Source of the DNA: Paralithodes platypus | Lineage: Eukaryota; Arthropoda; Malacostraca; Decapoda; Lithodidae | Direction: 5' to 3' | NCBI GenBank assembly: GCA_032716605.1 | Contig: CM064572.1 | Span: forward strand, 37,180,313-37,244,312 | DNA: 64,000 nucleotides | Shown here: positions 61,340-64,000 of the stretch, piece after piece | Position numbering within the stretch: position 1 is the stretch's first letter | Layout: each line of letters begins with the position of its first letter | Notes under the pieces: generated by a model | What the model was told of the DNA's origin: nothing | Databases searched by the model: none | Seen by the model: only the letters and a program-made list of their open reading frames with translations | Made by a program: the position numbers and the translations under genes

Positions 61340-64000
61340 ATGTCGGACGACGGATCAGTGTACAGTGAGGACACAGTACGGGAAGCAGGCTCTGAGGTGC
61401 AGCAGCGGGGTTTGTCCGAAGGCATTAGAGTTATAACTAGTGAGGAGGATGCAAGGAAGTTTCTGGAGATATCTATTACTGTTGACCGGGTGTCGGGGAT
61501 TGATCGGTATGGTCTCCAGTGTTTGGCCACGGTCATGGGGCATGTGGGCACTAGCAGCATGTCGAGAGGTGACCTGGTGGCCTGTGTGCTCGGCGGGGTG
61601 CGTGGGGCTTCGGGTGGAGCGGGAGCTGGGGCACCTTCGGCCCAGCCCCCATTCCACTCGACTCCTACCATGGCGCCCCCTCGGGCTCCGGATCCGGGTA
61701 CGTTCCCACAGGCCGATAGTCACTGGCAGCGTGGTTTGCACTTGGGTGAGTCTCCAATTGTTGCATCTCCTCCTCCTCAAGGTTTGACTCCAGATATACT
61801 CTTCCAGCTTGAGATGGCTAAGATGCAGCATCAGCGGGAGTTTGAGATGGCTAAGATTCAGGCTGAGGAGAGAAGGGCCAGATATGAGGCTGATCTCAGG
61901 ATTCAGGCTACGAAGTATTGTGCAGACATAGATCTTGAGAAGTCTCGGGTGGAGTCAACAGGGCAGCGTCTCGGTTCTGGGAATCGAGGTCTTGATCAGT
62001 CTTTATCGCACCTTCTTAAGTTAGTCCCAGTATTTGATGAGTCGGGTGTCACCGAATTTTGTATGCGTTTTGAAAAGAAGTGCCGGGAGCACCAATGGCC
62101 CGAGGTTAAGTGGGCAGCCCTTGTTTCCTCTAGGTTGGTTGGCAAAGGACTCAAGGCATATGATACGTTGCCCTTGGAGTCTTGCGTCGATTATGAGGTA
62201 TTGAAGGAGGCTGTCCTGCGGGCATATGAGTTACAACCAGAGACGTACAGATTGAATTTCCGGGGTGAAACGAAGGGTCGTGAGTGCACCTTTCTTGAGC
62301 ATGCCCGAGATCTGTCCGATGCATTTAGAAACTGGCTGCGTTCTGAAAAGGCATCGACGTTTGAGGAGTTGAAACAGCTGATGCTTCTAGAACAATTTTT
62401 CAAGTGTACGGGCAGCGATCTGACGTTGAATCTTAAAGAAAAAACCCCGAAAACTCTTCAGGAGGCAGCTGAGATGGCTGACCTTCGGTTATCTTTGATT
62501 CGTGGGTGCAGTTTTGCATAGAGAAGTGATGCAGGCAATAAGGAGCGTAACCCTCCCCCTCCCCGAAACACTGATACACATAATTACACTAAGAACAAGA
62601 GCAACGACACCAAAACTGACCATAAACCTAGTACCGTCCCGTTTAAGAAGGGTCCGGGCCCTTCCCCACCTCAAGGGAAGCCCAAGGGGGAGTTAGAGTG
62701 TTTTCATTGTCAAGAGAAGGGGCATTTTGCAAGAGCCTGTCCAAGCAAGCTACCTAATACAGTTGTGTCTTTGGCTCGCAACATTGGGGTGTCCCCGAAG
62801 TCGTCTGAGTTTGCCCGGGGTATAACGTCAGAGGCTGGGACACAGCCAGTGGAGAAGAATCCGGAAGGCTCGAACCCTGTCCGCGATGTCTTTTGCGCCC
62901 ATCGAGGGCGTGGCTGCGTGAAGTGGGCTGGTAAGAAGCAAGGAGTTGAGCTGTTGCGAGACACGGGTGCCTCTCAGACTTTGATGAAGAACTTTACTGG
63001 TAGACCAATAAACACGGCACAGGTGGTTGTGGTCCAAGGTATCAATGCTATCAGGTCATACCCGTTGGTCAGGATGGAACTGGAGGTAGATGGTGTGACG
63101 CGAGAGTTGGATGTGGGAATTATGGAGAACTTGCCTGTTGGGGGCGTTGACCTCCTTCTCGGCAACGACTTTGCGGTGCCTACTTCTGAGGTTTCACCCT
63201 TAGTCGTTGCCGAGAAGCCGGCCGACGTGAGTAGGGAGGAACAGGAGTTGGTAGAGAAGTTTCATGTACAACCTATGGCGTGTGTTGTTACAAGATCTCT
63301 TGCATCCAAAGTGTCACAGCCTATTCCTCAGTCTTCTTATCAACGGAGGAACGGTCGGAAGAAGACGGCTAATGTTGGTAAAAATTTGGAGAGTTTAGTA
63401 CCAGCAGCGCTTTTTGGCGACTCAGTATTGGCACCATTGTTGGAGTCTGGAGAAGCCCCAGGACCTGTCACAGCTAGTGACGAGGTAGGGCAGGAAGAGA
63501 CTCCGAGGCAGCAACGTTACATACAGAGAGAAAAAAGGGTTGCTCAGTTTGATATTGGGGGAGGACTTGGGTTGCTTCGGAAGCATTTAGACAGGTTGGT
63601 TCCCTCAGATATTTGTAAACTGCAGTTGGAGGATCCGGAATTTCAGAAGTGTGATAATGGTGCTGTCGAGATCAAACACGAGGACGGGGAAACATGTCAT
63701 GTGAACCTGTTGGAGGAGTTTGTGAGGCAACCACCTGAGCAGCCTACTGTCCCTGCGTTGGTCTGCAGCGGCCAAGGTGGAGAAGGAGAGGGGGGCAGTA
63801 GGGCACAGGTGGAGGAGAGTAGGGATTGTCATGTCTCGGCGGAGCAGTGGGCGGGGGACACGAGTCAGGTGGCTGTGGAAGCGCTAGAGCACCTGCCTGA
63901 GCAGCAGTGTGCAGCGCTCCAGCACCAGCTCGGTTCATACCCCACTGGTATTGCCGGGCACCCGAGCCTCACAACTCAGGCGGTGCAAGATGTTCCGCGG
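61340..64000 (+). pseudogene. Gag-PR-(INT deleted)-RT frame of Gmr1-like copy 2, runs off window
   Basis: ATG at 61340 (MSDDGSVYS) begins gag; SRGDLVACVLGG, EFCMRFEKKCREH and SRLVGKGLKAYD follow copy 1. An in-frame TAG at 62519 sits where copy 1 has Lys. The same frame then continues through a CCHC knuckle (CFHCQEKGHFARAC), protease (LLRDTGASQTL) and the pre-integrase linker (CKLQLEDPEF). At about 63670-63690 it jumps from the residues matching copy 1 position 96 to those matching position 484 (CHVNL), so the zinc finger, DDE core and GPY module are missing while the frame is kept. It then enters the integrase-RT linker (HLPEQQCAALQHQLGS) and reaches the window end before the RT core. Confidence 0.85.

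Overview
The window is eukaryotic and almost wholly repetitive: 64 kb of nested transposable elements, with no single-copy host gene I can identify. Long (TC)n, (TA)n and (TTA)n microsatellites, short interstitial TTAGG runs (the arthropod telomere motif), tRNA-derived SINEs, RTE- and CR1-type LINEs, BEL/Pao and Gypsy-class LTR elements and many piggyBac-type (TTAA-targeting) elements suggest an arthropod, probably a malacostracan or decapod crustacean. The lineage is inference from repeat content only.

Layout. 0-6.3 kb: three decayed LINE fragments, a cluster of small TTAA-flanked MITEs (families A and F here), microsatellites and a Tc1/mariner-type MITE. 6.9-8.9 kb: a tRNA-SINE, a truncated relative and a foldback element with short TTAGG/CCTAA arrays. 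8.9-19.4 kb: a nearly complete minus-strand LTR retrotransposon with LTRs, PBS, PPT and a 4-bp TSD; its domain order is gag-PR-INT-RT-RH, the order described for Gmr1-like Ty3/Gypsy elements. A 480-bp TTAA MITE (family B) splits its gag-pol frame, and another B MITE plus a SINE lie in its 3' LTR. 19.5-24.3 kb: more B and F MITEs, foldback repeats and a CR1-like LINE end. 24.5-26.9 kb: the N-terminal part of an uncharacterised protein, split by a 350-bp TTAA foldback element. 27.0-35.4 kb: one minus-strand CR1-like LINE cut in two by a 5,971-bp piggyBac element whose transposase is intact apart from one frameshift. 35.4-41.7 kb: SINEs, B MITEs and two RTE-like LINE copies, one carrying nested TTAA elements. 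42.3-44.6 kb: a decayed gene with a PIN/XPG-like nuclease core and a C-terminal CXC domain. 45.4-54.5 kb: two complementary halves of BEL/Pao elements in the order 3' half, LTR-like DNA, 5' half, with a LINE inserted into the first. 54.6-59.0 kb: a TTAA element, a solo LTR related to the Gmr1-like LTRs, and a LINE remnant. 59.0-64.0 kb: the 5' part of a second Gmr1-like element, whose frame lacks the whole integrase and runs off the window edge.

The main pattern is repeated targeting of TTAA. At least fifteen TTAA-flanked insertions are visible, from 190-bp MITEs to the 6-kb autonomous element. In several cases removing the insert and one TTAA copy restores the interrupted reading frame, so the insertion boundaries are known to the base. 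The least described items are the integrase-first Gypsy-type element with its in-frame integrase-less relative, and the two paralogous pieces of the uncharacterised multicopy protein family at 24.5-26.9 and 42.3-44.6 kb.
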